64,000 nucleotides of DNA from Ochotona curzoniae (lineage: Eukaryota > Chordata > Mammalia > Lagomorpha > Ochotonidae): the NCBI RefSeq assembly GCF_017591425.1, contig NW_024467104.1, forward strand, positions 3,038,001 to 3,102,000, given 5' to 3'. The notes under the pieces are model-generated. The model was not told the origin of the DNA, searched no databases, and saw only the letters and a program-made list of their open reading frames with translations. A program made the position numbers and the translations under genes. Below, piece after piece: positions 30,603 to 42,620 of this stretch. The first letter of the stretch is position 1, and each line of letters opens with the position of its first letter.

Positions 30603-33600
30603 CTGTGGAGAGAAAGGGACAGCGATAGCTCATCATGTCACACATAATGTGAAATATTTGTATGTTTTCTGCACAATGATTTCAAGAGAAAAACAGAGCA
30701 CAGGTCAGAGACTGTGCTTGCAGCCAGATTGCTTGGATTCACAATCTGATGGGATCTGATTGCTTGAGGAAATAATTTAATGTATTTCTGGCATTACTTC
30801 CTCTTGCATAAATGAGAATACTGATAGCACTTCTATCAAAATGCAAATGAGTGTGAAAAAGCCATTGCATGTCAAGCACCTAGACCAAGTCACACAAATA
30901 GTAATCCCAGGAAGTTGTTTGATTCCTCACATTGTGATGAATCATGTAAGGTGGGCCAAATGACATTATGCCTGTTGTGTAGATCAGAAAAATGACTAAA
31001 AATTTGAAAATAAATCCTCTGGAGTACAGGCTAGCAAGACGAAAAGGCATAATGATGATGTCAAAAGATCCTTGGGCCATCAGGTTGAACAAATGAGAGA
31101 GTTGAGGGGCAGAGAGGGTCAGTAAGCAGAGTGCAGACGACCCTCGTTATGGGCTGCTGAGGTTTGCAACCTCCCGCAGCAGTGTAAAGCAGCTTCAGGA
31201 GACATCTTGGAAAGTACCCAGGCTGTGTAATTAGGTCTACATTCAAGGCCAGGTCACCCTTGGTCACCTACAGTGATGACAGAGTCAAGTCATCATCAAG
31301 GCACACTTTCTACCAGCAAAATAATGGATCTGTCTCTGATAAGATTCTAGACATCACAGTCTAAATAAAGCTTGCTTAGGAATTAACAGAGAGTGCTAAA
31401 ATATGAATTCCAGATCAAATCCCTGTCTTCCGCAGTGGAAAATATCATTAACATATAACATCTTTTATCAAACTCACATAGCATTGGATTTGACAGGTTG
31501 AGGAGGGAGGTTCATTGTCTCCAGAAGTGAAGGGACCAGTTTCTTTGCTGTGTCAGGCATCATATAAAGAACGCACTCTGTTCTCTTGACCTTGACCGAC
31601 TTAGAAGCTGCAAGATTTTGTATTACTTCATCTAGGCTGCCCTGTGTACCTAGAGGGGAGTGAATCAGGACAGAGTAGTCCTTTTAATCATCACCAACAG
31701 TGACCCAATGGATGTACACAACACTCAGAGTCAGGCAACTTTGCTCCTTCTGACTGAGTTGCTCCCTGAGTGTGCTTGCTGTTTGGCAAAATAGAAATAG
31801 CACCGAAAATTCCAGCTGTATCACCATGAAGCCGTAGTAGTGGAATTGATTGTGCCGATATTATGTGCCCATACTATATGATCTAACATCACCTCATCCT
31901 TATATGATTCTGTGCTTCAAATTCTTTCACACGAGGAAGGTAGTGATGTGTTAGCGACGTCATTTTCTCAAGAACTTGAAGCAGGTGACAGGCACGCCCG
32001 CCATCGCAAAGGCGGCTGTCTGTGCCCTGAGAGGCACTCTATGACACAGTTAGCTGTCACTCTTATCCCAAAAATGCAGATACGGGGACAGCTCTGCTTT
32101 CACACACAACCATCTAGAGGGATCTAGAACAGCTGGAATCCTCACTAACAAGAAATTACGCTACTCAAAGTTCCTTTTAACAACCCCACTGTCTGCAATA
32201 CTTGATTTCTACCCCCAAGAAGAGGGGATGGTAATTAACCAAAGGAATGAGCCCCAGGATGACAGATTAGGGTTTGGTAGACAATATTAAATGTCAGGAG
32301 ACAATGTGATCAGGATGAAAAATGACCTGACAGATGTGAGCAAGAGAAGTCCCAGCAGCCAGGCTACATTCTTACTTTGGATCTGCAAATGTTGTTTCCA
32401 GTTAATGATATCTGACGTGGCAAGGAATTCTTGACACTTGTTGAGATCCTTAGAATAGATTAGGTAGGTATTGGTGTAGTGATCAAAGTTGTCGGTCATC
32501 TCCTGTTTGACAAACATGAAACAAATCAAATGGCCTACAAGAAGTGATTTCAGTATCTGCACATAGTATTTCATCATATTGATACTTTACATGCTAGAGT
32601 ATGGATCTATTTCTTTATGTATTAACATAATTACAGAATCATATCATGGAAACAAATCAGGGGCTCTATTCACTTCAGGAGAAAGGAAAAACTGCTGAGC
32701 CAAATATTTATATGTTGCATTACAATTTCAAATCAATGAGCTAGCTTAAGAAGCATTCCTCTGTAATTTTGAAACCCTCAGGAGAAAGAACAAAAGTGTT
32801 ATTGCCAAAGGTAAGCTTCTGTTCCAATACTAACCCATGTTCTGAATCAAAGAGTCTCTGATAACACCTGTTTTGAATCTGATGACAGTAAAATCAAGCA
32901 GTAAGAATTTCTCTAATGTTAAGGTAACTACCTATTTCTCTATTAAGAGAAAAAGAATTTAGAATACTTTTGTTATTGCCACTTGTTTAAAGATTTTTTT
33001 TCTTTTTCCTCTTGACTTTTTTCCTTGATATAGGTCTTTAGGAACATATTTAATTTCCAAATCTGTGTGAATTTTCCAAGAAGTTTTCCGCCCTCGATAC
33101 TACATCCAGAGCACTGTAATCTGAAATCGTTCTGGAGACATTTCCAACGTTAAGTTTATTAAAGCTTGCTTGTGGCCTAGGTTCGAATCCGCCCCCAGAG
33201 AATATTCCATGCGTACTAAACAGTTGTGTCTTCTGCTACTGTCGGATGTGAAACTGTGCATGTCTGTTGAGTTAACTGAGACAAACTGCAGCTCAAGTTT
33301 AATGTTAGTTAACCAACTTGCTTTCTGATTGATCAATCTACTGTCAAAAAGTAGATCATTAAAATTCCCTATTACTGTTTGCCTATTCGTGTCTGCTTTA
33401 TCTATATAGGTGTTCTAATTTGGGGTACATATATTTCGATGATGTCTTCTTGGTGAATTGATCTTCTTTGTCTCCTGGGATAGTTTTCACCTTCAAGTCC
33501 ATTTTAAGGATAGCACCCCCTATTGCTTTTTGGTTTCTATTTCTGCTTCTATCTCCTCAATTTCAACCTTTCTGTGTCCTTAAATACCAAGTGACCCTCT

Positions 33601-34867
33601 TTTGGACAACATTTAGTTACATATTGTTTTTCTTCATTCATCCACTCTTTGGATTGAAATCTGTTTGCATCCATGATTGGTCCTGAAAAGGACTTTCTTA
33701 TTTATTTTCTGGTTTATTTGTAGAATTTGTTTCTTCCTATCTTACTTTCTACTTTTGAAATTTAGTGTCTTCCTAGAGCACTAAAGTTTTATTACTTTCT
33801 CTGTATGGTCTGCATGCTGATTACAGATTTTTGGATCTTTTTGTTATTGTTATTAACATGGAACTTACATATCACCTCTCAGTACTTCTGCTCTATCTTA
33901 AGGTATAATCTTCAAATAAGAGCAATTTCTTAAAACAATAACAGATGTTTTCTATGCTTTGATGCAGTATAATTAACATCCTTATGTCCATTTTCTTTTA
34001 AACCTGTTGAGAACTGGGAGTATCGCTATGCTCTGTCTCTATTTCTGCTCCCACGTACATTGCAGGCACTTAGGAAATGGGATCATACGTACTCTTCCTC
34101 ACCCACCAACAACTTACCTGCTCTTGAGGGCAAGCAACCACTGTACTAAAATCAGGCCACTTGTCCACTACAGCCTTTAGATTGAATGGGTTTCCATGGT
34201 ACATGTGGAAGATGGTGCCATAAGCCTATTAAATTCCAACAAAGTAGGAGGGTTAACACTTGATTATGTAGGAATAGTAAGCCGCCTTGTGTTTAGCCAA
34301 GAGTATAGCTCTGAAATTAGGTCAAATAGAGCAAATAGTTCTCAGATCCTATTTTATTACCACAAACTGAAACAGATTTCCATATCCACTCATGAGAGTA
34401 TTATATAAAGTTCATAATTCATATAAATACAATTAATAAATTAAAAAATCACATGGTACCCCATAAATGTGCATGATTTAATATTAGTTAAAAGGGTAAC
34501 AAATAAAAATCCAGTCTTACACTGTAAATTTTAACATTGCATCTTCCACTTCCTTCCACCGATTTACATATTCAATTCTATATAAGCAATAAAATTACCT
34601 AAAATATGTTATTTAATATATAATGATTTCATAGGTACTATACCACAGACTTAGTTCCATGTCTATGCAATCATGTTTAATGATTACATAAGATCAATTA
34701 TGTACAAGCATGATCAATCACTTCTACTGTCTTTAATTGCTCTTCTGTGTGGTTTACAGGCCTTCCTCCCAGGAATTTTGCATTCTTACCTTTAGAGACT
34801 CGGGAAGGCTGTTTCTCAAGGACGTTTCTAGCATCTGCAGCAGCTGTGGTTTCTGCAAATGGATCAT
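30188..34867 (-). CDS. GLYAT-type glycine N-acyltransferase paralog, gene B, five coding exons
   Basis: Joined coding exons, in transcript order: 34867-34790, 34225-34118, 32502-32376, 31649-31478 and 30602-30188. They total 900 nt (299 aa plus stop), with GT-AG at every junction. The first four exons equal gene A's in length and phase. Motifs: HGNPFNLKAVVDKWPDF, DHYTNTY, NWKQHLQIQ, NERSQRFIERCIRTFP, LLGPDG, TGE (Glu226 retained), VPEYR and NQWNCVPL. After the usual family end there are four extra residues, GSEL. By eye about two thirds of catalytic-domain residues match gene A. NQWNCVPL and QIQS place it with GLYAT rather than GLYATL2 or GLYATL1. Expected role: mitochondrial acyl-CoA:glycine N-acyltransferase, substrate preference unknown. 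The gene spans 4.7 kb against 12 kb for gene A because its introns hold few repeats. Confidence 0.9.
30603..31477 (-). other. Gene B intron 4
   Basis: An 875-nt GT-AG intron of unique sequence with no repeats recognised. Confidence 0.85.
31478..31649 (-). CDS. GLYAT-like gene B, fourth coding exon (residues 105-162, split codons)
   Basis: A 172-nt exon between acceptor cccctctag and donor gtgagt, with no internal stop. It encodes STQGSLDEVIQNLAASKS and ends VKSNA plus two bases of an Ile codon. This is the most diverged exon between the two genes. Confidence 0.88.
31650..32375 (-). other. Gene B intron 3
   Basis: A 726-nt GT-AG intron. It lacks the young SINE found in the equivalent intron of gene A. 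Confidence 0.85.
32376..32502 (-). CDS. GLYAT-like gene B, third coding exon (residues 63-104 plus one base)
   Basis: A 127-nt exon between acceptor tcaaacag and donor gtaagaat. It reads EMTDNFDHYTNTYLIYS and ends INWKQHLQIQ. The open frame that continues on both sides of the exon is intronic. Confidence 0.92.
32503..34117 (-). other. Gene B intron 2
   Basis: A 1.6-kb GT-AG intron with one L1 relic (33370-33910), against 6.0 kb in gene A. The sequence ggttcgaatcc near 33180 resembles a Pol III B box but has no tRNA body. Confidence 0.85.
33370..33910 (-). mobile_element. L1 ORF2 internal relic
   Basis: Plus-strand words ttggggtacatatatttc, ttcttggtgaattgatc and ctcctgggatagttttcacc are reverse complements of L1 ORF2 coding sequence. 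Both ends are ragged. Confidence 0.65.
34118..34225 (-). CDS. GLYAT-like gene B, second coding exon (residues 27-62)
   Basis: A 108-nt exon between acceptor tttaatag and donor gtaagttg. It begins AYGTIFHMYHGNPFN and ends ACPQEQ, with the family DKWPDF motif intact. Confidence 0.9.
34226..34789 (-). other. Gene B intron 1
   Basis: A 564-nt GT-AG intron, AT-rich and unique. It is far shorter than the 3.1-kb equivalent in gene A. Confidence 0.85.
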
Positions 34868-34878
34868 CTTGGCAATAC
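34790..34878 (-). CDS. GLYAT-like gene B, first coding exon (residues 1-26) with 11 nt of 5' UTR
   Basis: Acceptor ttcgtag precedes 34878. The start codon is at 34867, giving MIHLQKPQLLQMLETS, and the exon ends ESLK before donor gtaagaat. The 26-codon length equals gene A, but the first eight residues differ clearly from the GLYAT consensus. Confidence 0.9.
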
Positions 34879-35998
34879 CTACGAAGTTAAAGAGAAGACC
34901 ACAAAATATCAGAGTTAGGGTTACTGGAAGATGTTTGGACACAGTATGCAGTTTTAGCTACCGGTCTTCCTTCCACTCCTGTGGGTTCACTGGTACCCCA
35001 AGAGCTACATTCTTCAATAGTTTCAACAAAGTATAAAGCTAGTGCAAGTACCAGTCTTTTCCCCTGAAAGCATGTCTCTTATAATTCATTAACTTTTGCA
35101 AAAATTCCTAGAATTTTCATTTTTATTTTTATATCACCAAGAATTTCAGTGATTAAAGGTGCTGTGAGATTAGTAATCTCTAATCATATCCTAGCGTACT
35201 TTGAGGCTACGTGTATTTTTGTTCTTGGCAAGCCGCACTATGCCACTCACAAGTTCTGTGTCATTGACAAGTTACTTAATTCTCACCTCACCTCCTTGGT
35301 TTCATCATTTACAAATGGCCATGAACTATAAATAATAACTTTCCCAAAGAGTAGGTGAAGGAAAAAAATCCAGTTTTTGGAAGGTGTTTTGAATAGTATC
35401 TACAATTTGGTAAGCAATTAGTGATTATGATTTTTAGTACTTTTTATTCTTGTCACAAGCAGAATTAGTCCATTTATGTTGCCATAAGAAACTTCCATTC
35501 GGTGACCTTTCCTGTGCACTGCAATGTGCTATAGATTATAAGCAAACTGAAAAGGGTTAACTGGAAGTAACCCATGTAATTTGTTGTACTGTGAGAGCTT
35601 TCAGCCTTTGCCATAATGACTGGTTTTAGTAACACACTATATGTTTCAGTCATTTTTATCCATTACTAGTATTATTAACTTAGTAAAACATATTTGGTTG
35701 CTACTAAAACCAAAAACAAAATAGAAGCAAAATTGTGAATACCTATACTGGAAACCTAAAAGTGATCTAGCCCAGTATTTCCAAATTGGATCATGCATGA
35801 GGACAATCTGAGAATTGAAGAAAGTGAAGAAAGCAGAAGGAAATTAAGGCTTTTATACAGTTTGACCAGATTTGCATAAATAGTGACAGCAGTGACATTT
35901 GAATCCAGTGTCTTCTTTGTTGTGTGGTGACTCCAACATCAACCTTTGTAATTATCATTTTAAAACTGTCAAATTATGTAGTGTACACATTTGAAAAA
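34879..35998. other. Upstream flank of gene B
   Basis: Unique AT-rich DNA upstream of a splice acceptor, so the true first exon lies further right. None was recognised. Confidence 0.45.
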
Positions 35999-36243
35999 CT
36001 GTTTATTCATTTGAGAATCAGAGAGGGTGTGTTGCAGGGGGAAGAGATAAAGAGAGCTGGACAGGCAGATAGACTCCTGGTGTACTGGTTCACTTCCCAC
36101 ACACCCACAATAGCTAGGCCTGGAAGGGCCCAGGCATTACAGCCTTCCCCTGGTGCCTTCTCAGTGGCAGCAAGCTGAAACTGACAAGAGAGCTGGCTTT
36201 CCAACACAAGCACCTTGTCATGATGACTTAACCACTAAGCCAA
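35999..36243 (-). mobile_element. Old C-SINE
   Basis: A diverged reverse SINE with tgaggagaatcagagagg-like tail remnants, a middle cacaatagctaggcctgg and a head ttaaccactaagccaac. Confidence 0.6.
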
Positions 36244-37831
36244 CATGTGTTTCCTAAGTTTTCGACACTAGTTTTTTCATTGAGGAGATCCATGTGTTTG
36301 TGTCTTCCAGTTTAATCATTGCATACTGTATATTGTATGAATACAACAGAGATTGTGTATTCATTACCAAGTGAAAGACAGTTATTTTTTGGTGTCTGTG
36401 CATTTTTCAATTAAAATACATTTCTAGAATCCTATGCTAAGTGTATGTTCAACTTTATAAAAGAAACAGCCTGTTTTCCAAAGTGTCTGTTTTACGTCCT
36501 TATTGAAAAGTAAGAGATTTCAATGTTCTCCACAGTATCTCTAACACATATGCAGAGAATCTTTCTTTATGCAGCCATATTCAAAGATCATTGAGACAGT
36601 GGACACATTCTCCAATACAACCCTTCCAATTCATACTGCAAGAATTTTTGTACAGCTACTTTGCAAAGCAAGCCAAAAGGTTAAGGCCAAAGTGTTTTCC
36701 AATGACTCTTGTTCTCTGAGAAACTGATGATGTTCAACTTCACCCAAGGCCTGCTACTACAAAATAACAAAGGTTGGAAAAATCTTTCCAATTCTTCTTT
36801 GTTCTAGAAGTTGCTTACTACAGGAACCCACCTTCCCTACATGGCTTTGATTGAACCCACATGTGTTCCCCTTATTTGCCTGTGACAAGATTAAAGAATA
36901 GGACCCTCCAAAATCCCATTCTTAGTCTCATAAATGAGTAGCTCAACTACTAGCCCCTGCCAGTTAGCAAAGAGCAGTGTCCTCTCTTGCCCTTCCTCAA
37001 GGCTGAGATTGCACGAAACGCCCCAAAGCACTACCAAGAAGTGTTGAAATTTAGATAAAAGAGAGGGGTTTTTTTTAATCTGTTATTGTGGATTTGGACA
37101 CCCTATCATCCCACCTCCCCCACACTGTGTTTTTTTCTAGCCCTGTTTCTTCACTCATGAATCGTTAACGAAACTGCTCATCCTCAGCAATCCAGGGGAA
37201 CAAAGTGCTTGTTAGTCAAACTGAATAAACTGTGGTTACCTTTTTCTCCTCCCGCTCAAGACTATTAACTTTGGCCCACTTTGCTCCTGAGCCAGGACTA
37301 GCATGCAGAAAGGTTTTCCTTTCTATGAAGACACTACATACATTTGCTTACCTCCCTGCATAAAAGAATAGACCTCACCATCCCACTCTGTCAGATATCT
37401 GCATGTTTATTCATCTAGAAAGTCCTTCTTCTCCCTATCGCTTTTCTAACTCTTCAAAGATTTCTAACTAAAAAGCCTCATGACGCAAGACTGAATATTC
37501 TTTCTTTATAAAAATAAATTGATATAGATTTTGTTACTAACTAAATTTAATTTTATGACTAGCCTAGAAAAGTAAGCATCGATCTTTTTATTCATTCGTT
37601 CTTATATTCAATAACTCCCGATCAAAAACATACTGTGGTGACTTTGCAAGGTATTATCATGTTTGGCATGAACAACATTTCCTGGAATTACTTCCCCTGT
37701 AGGAAAAGAATGATGGGTGAGACACAAGTGATACTGACATGGGAGGCTTGCAAGGAGGAAATAATTTAACAGTAGCTATGTTTGCAATTCCCCACACTTT
37801 CTCTGTTTACTGTGCCAAGTGTGTATATTCA
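36244..37831. other. Unique stretch
   Basis: About 1.6 kb with no recognised repeat or exon. Confidence 0.4.
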
Positions 37832-38130
37832 GCCTCTGCCTGTAGTGCTTGCATCCCTTGTGGGTGCTGATTTGTGTCTTAACTGCCACACTTCTGCTCC
37901 AGCTCTCTCCTTATAGCCTGGGAAAGCAGCAGAGGATGGTTCAACCCACTGGATCCTGGCACCCATGTGGGAGATCCAGAAGAAACTCCTGGCTCCTTTC
38001 TGGTTTGGAGCAACCCTGCTCCAGTCGTTACGGCCATTTGGGGAGTGTACAGCAGAAGGAGGATCTCTCTCTGTCTCTTCTTCTCTCTCTTGTAATTCTG
38101 CCTTTTGAGTAAAAATAATAAGTCTTTTTT
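37832..38130 (+). mobile_element. C-SINE (rabbit-like older type) with L1 in its tail
   Basis: gcatcccttgtgggtgctga, cctgggaaagcagcagagg and a tail gagtaaaaataataag. An L1 is inserted at 38130. Confidence 0.8.
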
Positions 38131-38780
38131 ATTGTTATTAACATTGTATTATGTGATACAGTTTTATAGGCACTGGGGATTCCTCCCACCCCTCCCATGC
38201 CCCTCCCCCCATGGTGGATTCCTCCACCTTGATGCATAACCACAGTTCAAGTTCAGTTGAGATTCCTTCCTTGCAAGCATATACCTAGCCTAAAGTCCAG
38301 CGTCTTATTGTCCAGATAAGTTCAGTGGCCTCTTGGGGAGACCTTCTCTGGTCTGAAGGTAGAGCTAACAGTGTAAAATCCGGTCAGTTAAAAGCCCCAA
38401 CAAAACCTCAGTATCAATATACAACATTATGGAATTAATTGACATAGTATTGAGTAAGCAATATGTTAAAAATAATGCAAGTTCCATTCTTCGAAACATC
38501 TGGGTTGAGACAGTATCAATGACAGGTTCAAAAAATAACAAACAACCAAACAAAAATTACAAGTTAAATCAAGGCAAACATGTGGTATCTAACCTTTTGG
38601 GATTCGCTCATTTCCCTTAGCATTATAGTTTCCAGTTGGGCCCTTTTAGCCACAAAGAACTGCATTTTGTTTTTTTAATAGCTGAGTAGTACTCCATGGA
38701 GTAGATGAACCAAAACTTTCTTATCCAATCTTCTGCTGATGGGCATTTCGGTTTTTGCAATCAAATAATAAGTCTTTTTT
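38113..38780 (-). mobile_element. 5'-truncated L1 3' end with 18-bp target-site duplication
   Basis: The element is 38131-38762. The direct repeat aaataataagtctttttt lies at 38113-38130 and 38763-38780. The 3' UTR features (cccatggtggattcctcc, aagttcagttgagattcc) match 18526-19226 in reverse. Confidence 0.9.
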
Positions 38781-39157
38781 TTAAAATTCCGTGAAATTTA
38801 AATTTCAATTTACTCAAAGTTTTTTTTTAAAAAAAAGAACACATAATTGCATGTGACTGAATCCCTGTTACAGATCTGCTGCTACTTCCATAAACCTTGA
38901 CTGATTCCCTTTCCTTCAACAACTTTCTGATCAGTTGGGAGTCCAGGACAAACAAGTAACAACAAATAAATAAGGTAAGTTAATCAATTGCACAACTGGT
39001 AAATACCACACAGAAAGAACTAAATTTTTTATATATGTAAAACAGTATACTCGTTTTATGAAATTACCAAGGAGTCTTTTGGTATGGAACATTCTTATGT
39101 GTTCTAACAATGGATCATGAGATATTTATTTGGTACAACACTGAAATTGCCTTGGAA
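38781..39157. other. Unique AT-rich spacer
   Basis: Nothing recognised beyond short T and A runs near 38810-38840. Confidence 0.4.
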
Positions 39158-39448
39158 CAGCACATCCTATAACAGGGTGCCTGGGAAAAACTCCTGGCTC
39201 TGTTTTCCATTTTAGCTTCTTGCTAATTCATGCCTTCAGAGGAAATAAGTAATAACCCAAGTAAGTGAGTCCCTGCCACCCACTTGAGATAATTATATTG
39301 ACTTCCAGGCTCCCAGCTTTGGCCTGGTCCAGCCTGAATATTGCAGATATTTGGAGCATGAACCAGCAGATGCATCTCTCTCTCTCTCTTTTTCTCTCTC
39401 CTCCCTGTCTCCTTCATCTTTATGCCATCTCAAGAAATAAATAAAATC
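39158..39448 (+). mobile_element. Old C-SINE
   Basis: gtccctgccacccacttgag and cccagctttggcctggtcc lie in the core, with a CT-rich segment at 39376-39405 and a tail gaaataaataaaatc. Confidence 0.75.
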
Positions 39449-39507
39449 ATATTCTTTCTGTTTATATTCCTAAATAATATTTAAACTTCTTTGAATGCCA
39501 GCATTCT

Positions 39508-39834
39508 GATAGAGTGCGACAAACTGCTACCTGTGATGTCAGATCACATTAGAGTGCCAATTCGAGACTGACATGCTCTGCTTCCAATCCAGCTCCCTGC
39601 TGGTGAGCTGGGGAAAGCAGCAGAAGATGGCTCAAGTACTCGGACACCTACACTCTCACAAGAGACCTGGATGGAGTTCCTGGTTTCTGGCTTCAGCCTG
39701 ACCTAGTCCTAACTGTTGCAATCATTTATACAATGAACCAATAACTAGATTCATTTTTTCTCATCTTTCCCTTACTCCCTGTCCCTGTCACTCTGCCTTC
39801 CAAATAAATAAAATAAAATAAAATAAATCTTTTC
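39508..39834 (+). mobile_element. C-SINE
   Basis: ttccaatccagctccctgc, then ggaaagcagcagaagatgg and an (AAAAT)n tail at 39805-39830. It is directly followed by another SINE in the same orientation. Confidence 0.82.
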
Positions 39835-39841
39835 TTTTTAA

Positions 39842-40070
39842 GTGGGAGTGGCATTGTGGCATAATAGGTAACACTACCGCCTGCAATGTTAGCATCCCTT
39901 ATGGGTGTCAGCATCCCAGCTGCTCCATTTCCAGTCTAGCTCCCTGCTAGTAACCTGAGAAAATCAGAGGAAGATGGTCCAAGTGTCTGGGATCCCGCCA
40001 GTCACATGGGAGAGCAAGATGAAGCTTCTGGCTCCTGATGTTAGACTGTGTGGCTATCTGGGAGTGAGCC

Positions 40071-40117
<47 letters not shown>

Positions 40118-40182
40118 TGTGTGTGTATGTGTGTGTGTGTGTGTAACTCTGATTTTCAAAATAAATAAATAAATCCTTAAAA
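39842..40182 (+). mobile_element. C-SINE with a GT microsatellite in its 3' part
   Basis: gtggcattgtggcataatagg in the head and gcatcccttatgggtgtcag in the core. The CT-rich segment is replaced by (GT)n at 40072-40144, before a tail caaaataaataaataaatcc. Confidence 0.85.
40072..40144. repeat. (GT)n microsatellite
   Basis: About 36 GT units with two interrupting TATG variants. It is likely polymorphic. Confidence 0.95.
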
Positions 40183-41609
40183 ACGCAAATTGACTTACCC
40201 AATTCTCACTCCTTACTTCTTAACTCTTGGGCCATCCCTAAAATGTCATTTTGAGATGGCATTACTAAGTTACACAAAGCATACTTCTATATTGTTTACT
40301 CAATTCATCAAATTGACATTACTGGAAGAAGTGGCTCATAACATGCTGACAAAAAAAAATGGTGAACCAAATACTACAGCAAGAATGGTGCTTGAGCTCT
40401 TTGAGCCTTTGCAAGAGGAAAACGCTATTTCTTTGTGGAGACTTCCAGAGTTCCTAAAGCTGAAATCGAAGTGGTCATTGAAGAGGGAATAATGTTAAGT
40501 GATAGATTACCTGCTGTGTTCCTGGGCAACACAGTCTAACTCTTTTATGTTAAGAACTATGGGGGGAAATGTCTTCTTGTTAAATTCAATTGGTGATTCA
40601 ACTCAAAGTTCAGATATGGAATAGCCTGTGTGCATTTGAAGCAACTCACTAGCACCTGAAATCATGTACCTTCTTCTACTTCCTTCATTCCTAATTTTAA
40701 CATGTATTCTGATAATTGTTTAAACAATATCTGGCCTGTTTCCAGTGTCCATGAGCCTTAGCTTGTCAACGTTCAGGTGCTAAGTTCAGCTCACGTAGGC
40801 ATCCCAGCTTGCTCGTTGCTGTGTTCAGAGTAACACAGAGTAACGGAGTAACGCAACAACCAGACTTTACCAACACTGATGTTTTAAGATAACCAAGTAG
40901 AATCCGCGCTTGCAGAATTTGTGCTGGAATTTGTTTTAATTGGCTCCAATGATCAAAGAAATCTCACTAGACTTTGTAGTATTTTTGTTTCAACAAATTG
41001 TGGAATGGTTGGTCAACTCTATGCTTCGAGTTTTCTATGTGTGTTTCCCTTCGGTCAAGTTTTTGTTTTGTCAGTAACCTCAAGCTAACAATGAGGCTTT
41101 CACTTGACCTTCAGTTTCCTTCATGGCTTAAGAGGACAAAGGGGAGAAAAAGTGTTGGTTTGAACCATTGAAATGGTTATTATATCCTGGTCATATTTAT
41201 CTTTTCTTTAAAAACCATCAGAGTCTGTTATATTAGTCCCATTTGTTCTCTCTTTCACAGAACCTTTCTGCTGTCATACCTTTGGTTGTCCTTTTAAGCA
41301 TGCCCTATGGTTACACTATATTCAAAGTAGAGTTTTGATTCCTTTGTCAAAGTATTACTGAAATATCAATTTTCCCCATTGACTTTCTGTATTGACCCTC
41401 AACCCACATCACTCTTTCCTTTGTACTCTCCTAGGGTTGTATACATATTTTAGTTGCATAGTTTGTTCAAGAGTTGACATTTTGCCCCTTCTTTTCGGAG
41501 TTAATCACGCTATATTATGTTAAATTTTAAAATGTTAATTTAATGATTGGATATGTGAAGCCTTTGAATTAAAATGTAATCATTTAATCACTTTATTAAC
41601 ACAGAGACG
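40183..41609. other. Unique stretch
   Basis: No recognised repeat. A 100-codon plus-strand frame at 40190-40492 has no family features and is probably chance. Confidence 0.4.
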
Positions 41610-41930
41610 TCAGCTGTGGTCTGAATGCTGGCATCCTCCCACAATTCCTATGCTGCAGTCATCATCCCCAGAGTGAGAAAATCAAGCCTTTGGGGGTTAG
41701 CTCATAAAAGGAGGGCCTTTTCCAGAAGGTGAGGACACAGCAAAAAGTCACCAACTTTAAGCAAGAGGAGTCTTGCCAGAGACTTCTGCCAGTATTTTGA
41801 TATTGGTCTTATCCACTTCCAAGAACTATCATAAATTATTTTCTGCTTTCTATACACCATCCCATTTATGCAGCCTGAGTGAATGAAGACAAAATACTTA
41901 TTGGAAGTCAGCAATCGGGAAAAAACAAGG
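41610..41930 (+). mobile_element. Probable MaLR-type LTR relic
   Basis: The order tggtctgaatgctggcatcc, gcctttgggggttagctc, ataaaaggagggcc and gtgaggacacagcaaaaag follows the mammalian ERVL-MaLR (MST/MLT1) LTR pattern. It is old and without coding capacity. Confidence 0.5.
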
Positions 41931-41943
41931 GCACAGCCAGAAC

Positions 41944-42620
41944 ATGGGGAAGTAAAAATAAGCAAGAAAGTATGCAACCATGAAGGAAATGCTAAGAGAT
42001 GAGAGGTTTAAAGAAAAGAATGATTAGAAATCTAAAAAGAAAAATAAAGACCCTAGTGAACTGAAGGACATCGTGGTTGATATCAACTTTATGAGCTTCT
42101 CCACTAAAGCCAAAGTGGATTTAATATAATCAAGATGGATTGTCAGTATTTCAAATATTTCCCTCGTATCGCTGATTATGAGATGGCAGAAATTGAGAAA
42201 TTGGGGCAGAAGTATTGATCAAGTGACACTGGGGATTGCCAAAGGTCCAAGATTTGAAAGATTACACAAAAAGTAATCAATGTAGATGATTGTTTATTAC
42301 AGAGAGTGACTCAGCACAAGTGTTACATGGTAGGCGCAGCTAATGAGCCCTTACACGAAGACTCCAGATCACTAATGTTCCTATCATGAACTTTTGTGAC
42401 CACAAATACAACATTGAGTGGATGCCAGATGACTGGGGAGCTTCTTGGTTCTAACTTTTTGGAGATAAAGTCCCCTTACCTCCCTTCGACCAACTTTCTT
42501 TCTCGCCACTTCCCTAAACATGCTGCATCGGGAACTGTTGCTCTCGTCACATATTTGTTTTGTTATGAACTGAGTGTGACTAAATACACTCACTTTTTAT
42601 GCTGATTTGAAAAAGAAAAA
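41944..42620 (+). pseudogene. FCF1: Processed pseudogene of FCF1 (rRNA-processing PIN-domain protein)
   Basis: Plus-strand sequence, allowing frame changes, follows FCF1: a start MGK, then ARKYATMK, the lysine-rich segment, VVDINF, FSTKAK, MAEIEKLGQKY-like words, RFERLH, DDCLLQRVTQHKCYMV and a C-terminus YNIEWMPDDWGASWF with stop at 42452-42454. No introns are present, although the parent gene is spliced. Stops occur within the first six codons, several frameshifts are present, and about two dozen codons are deleted between the lysine-rich part and the PIN domain (near 42068). 3' UTR-like sequence follows and ends in an A-rich run at 42608-42620. The parent protein is a nucleolar SSU-processome component; this copy is dead. 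Confidence 0.85.

Noticed and set aside
33165..33205. Possible tRNA gene (ggttcgaatcc B-box motif)
   Set aside because: No A box, no acceptor stem and no clover-leaf pairing upstream. It lies inside intron 2 of gene B as an isolated motif.
39947..40168. His/Thr-rich and Val/Cys-rich frames
   Set aside because: Translations of the (GT)n microsatellite.
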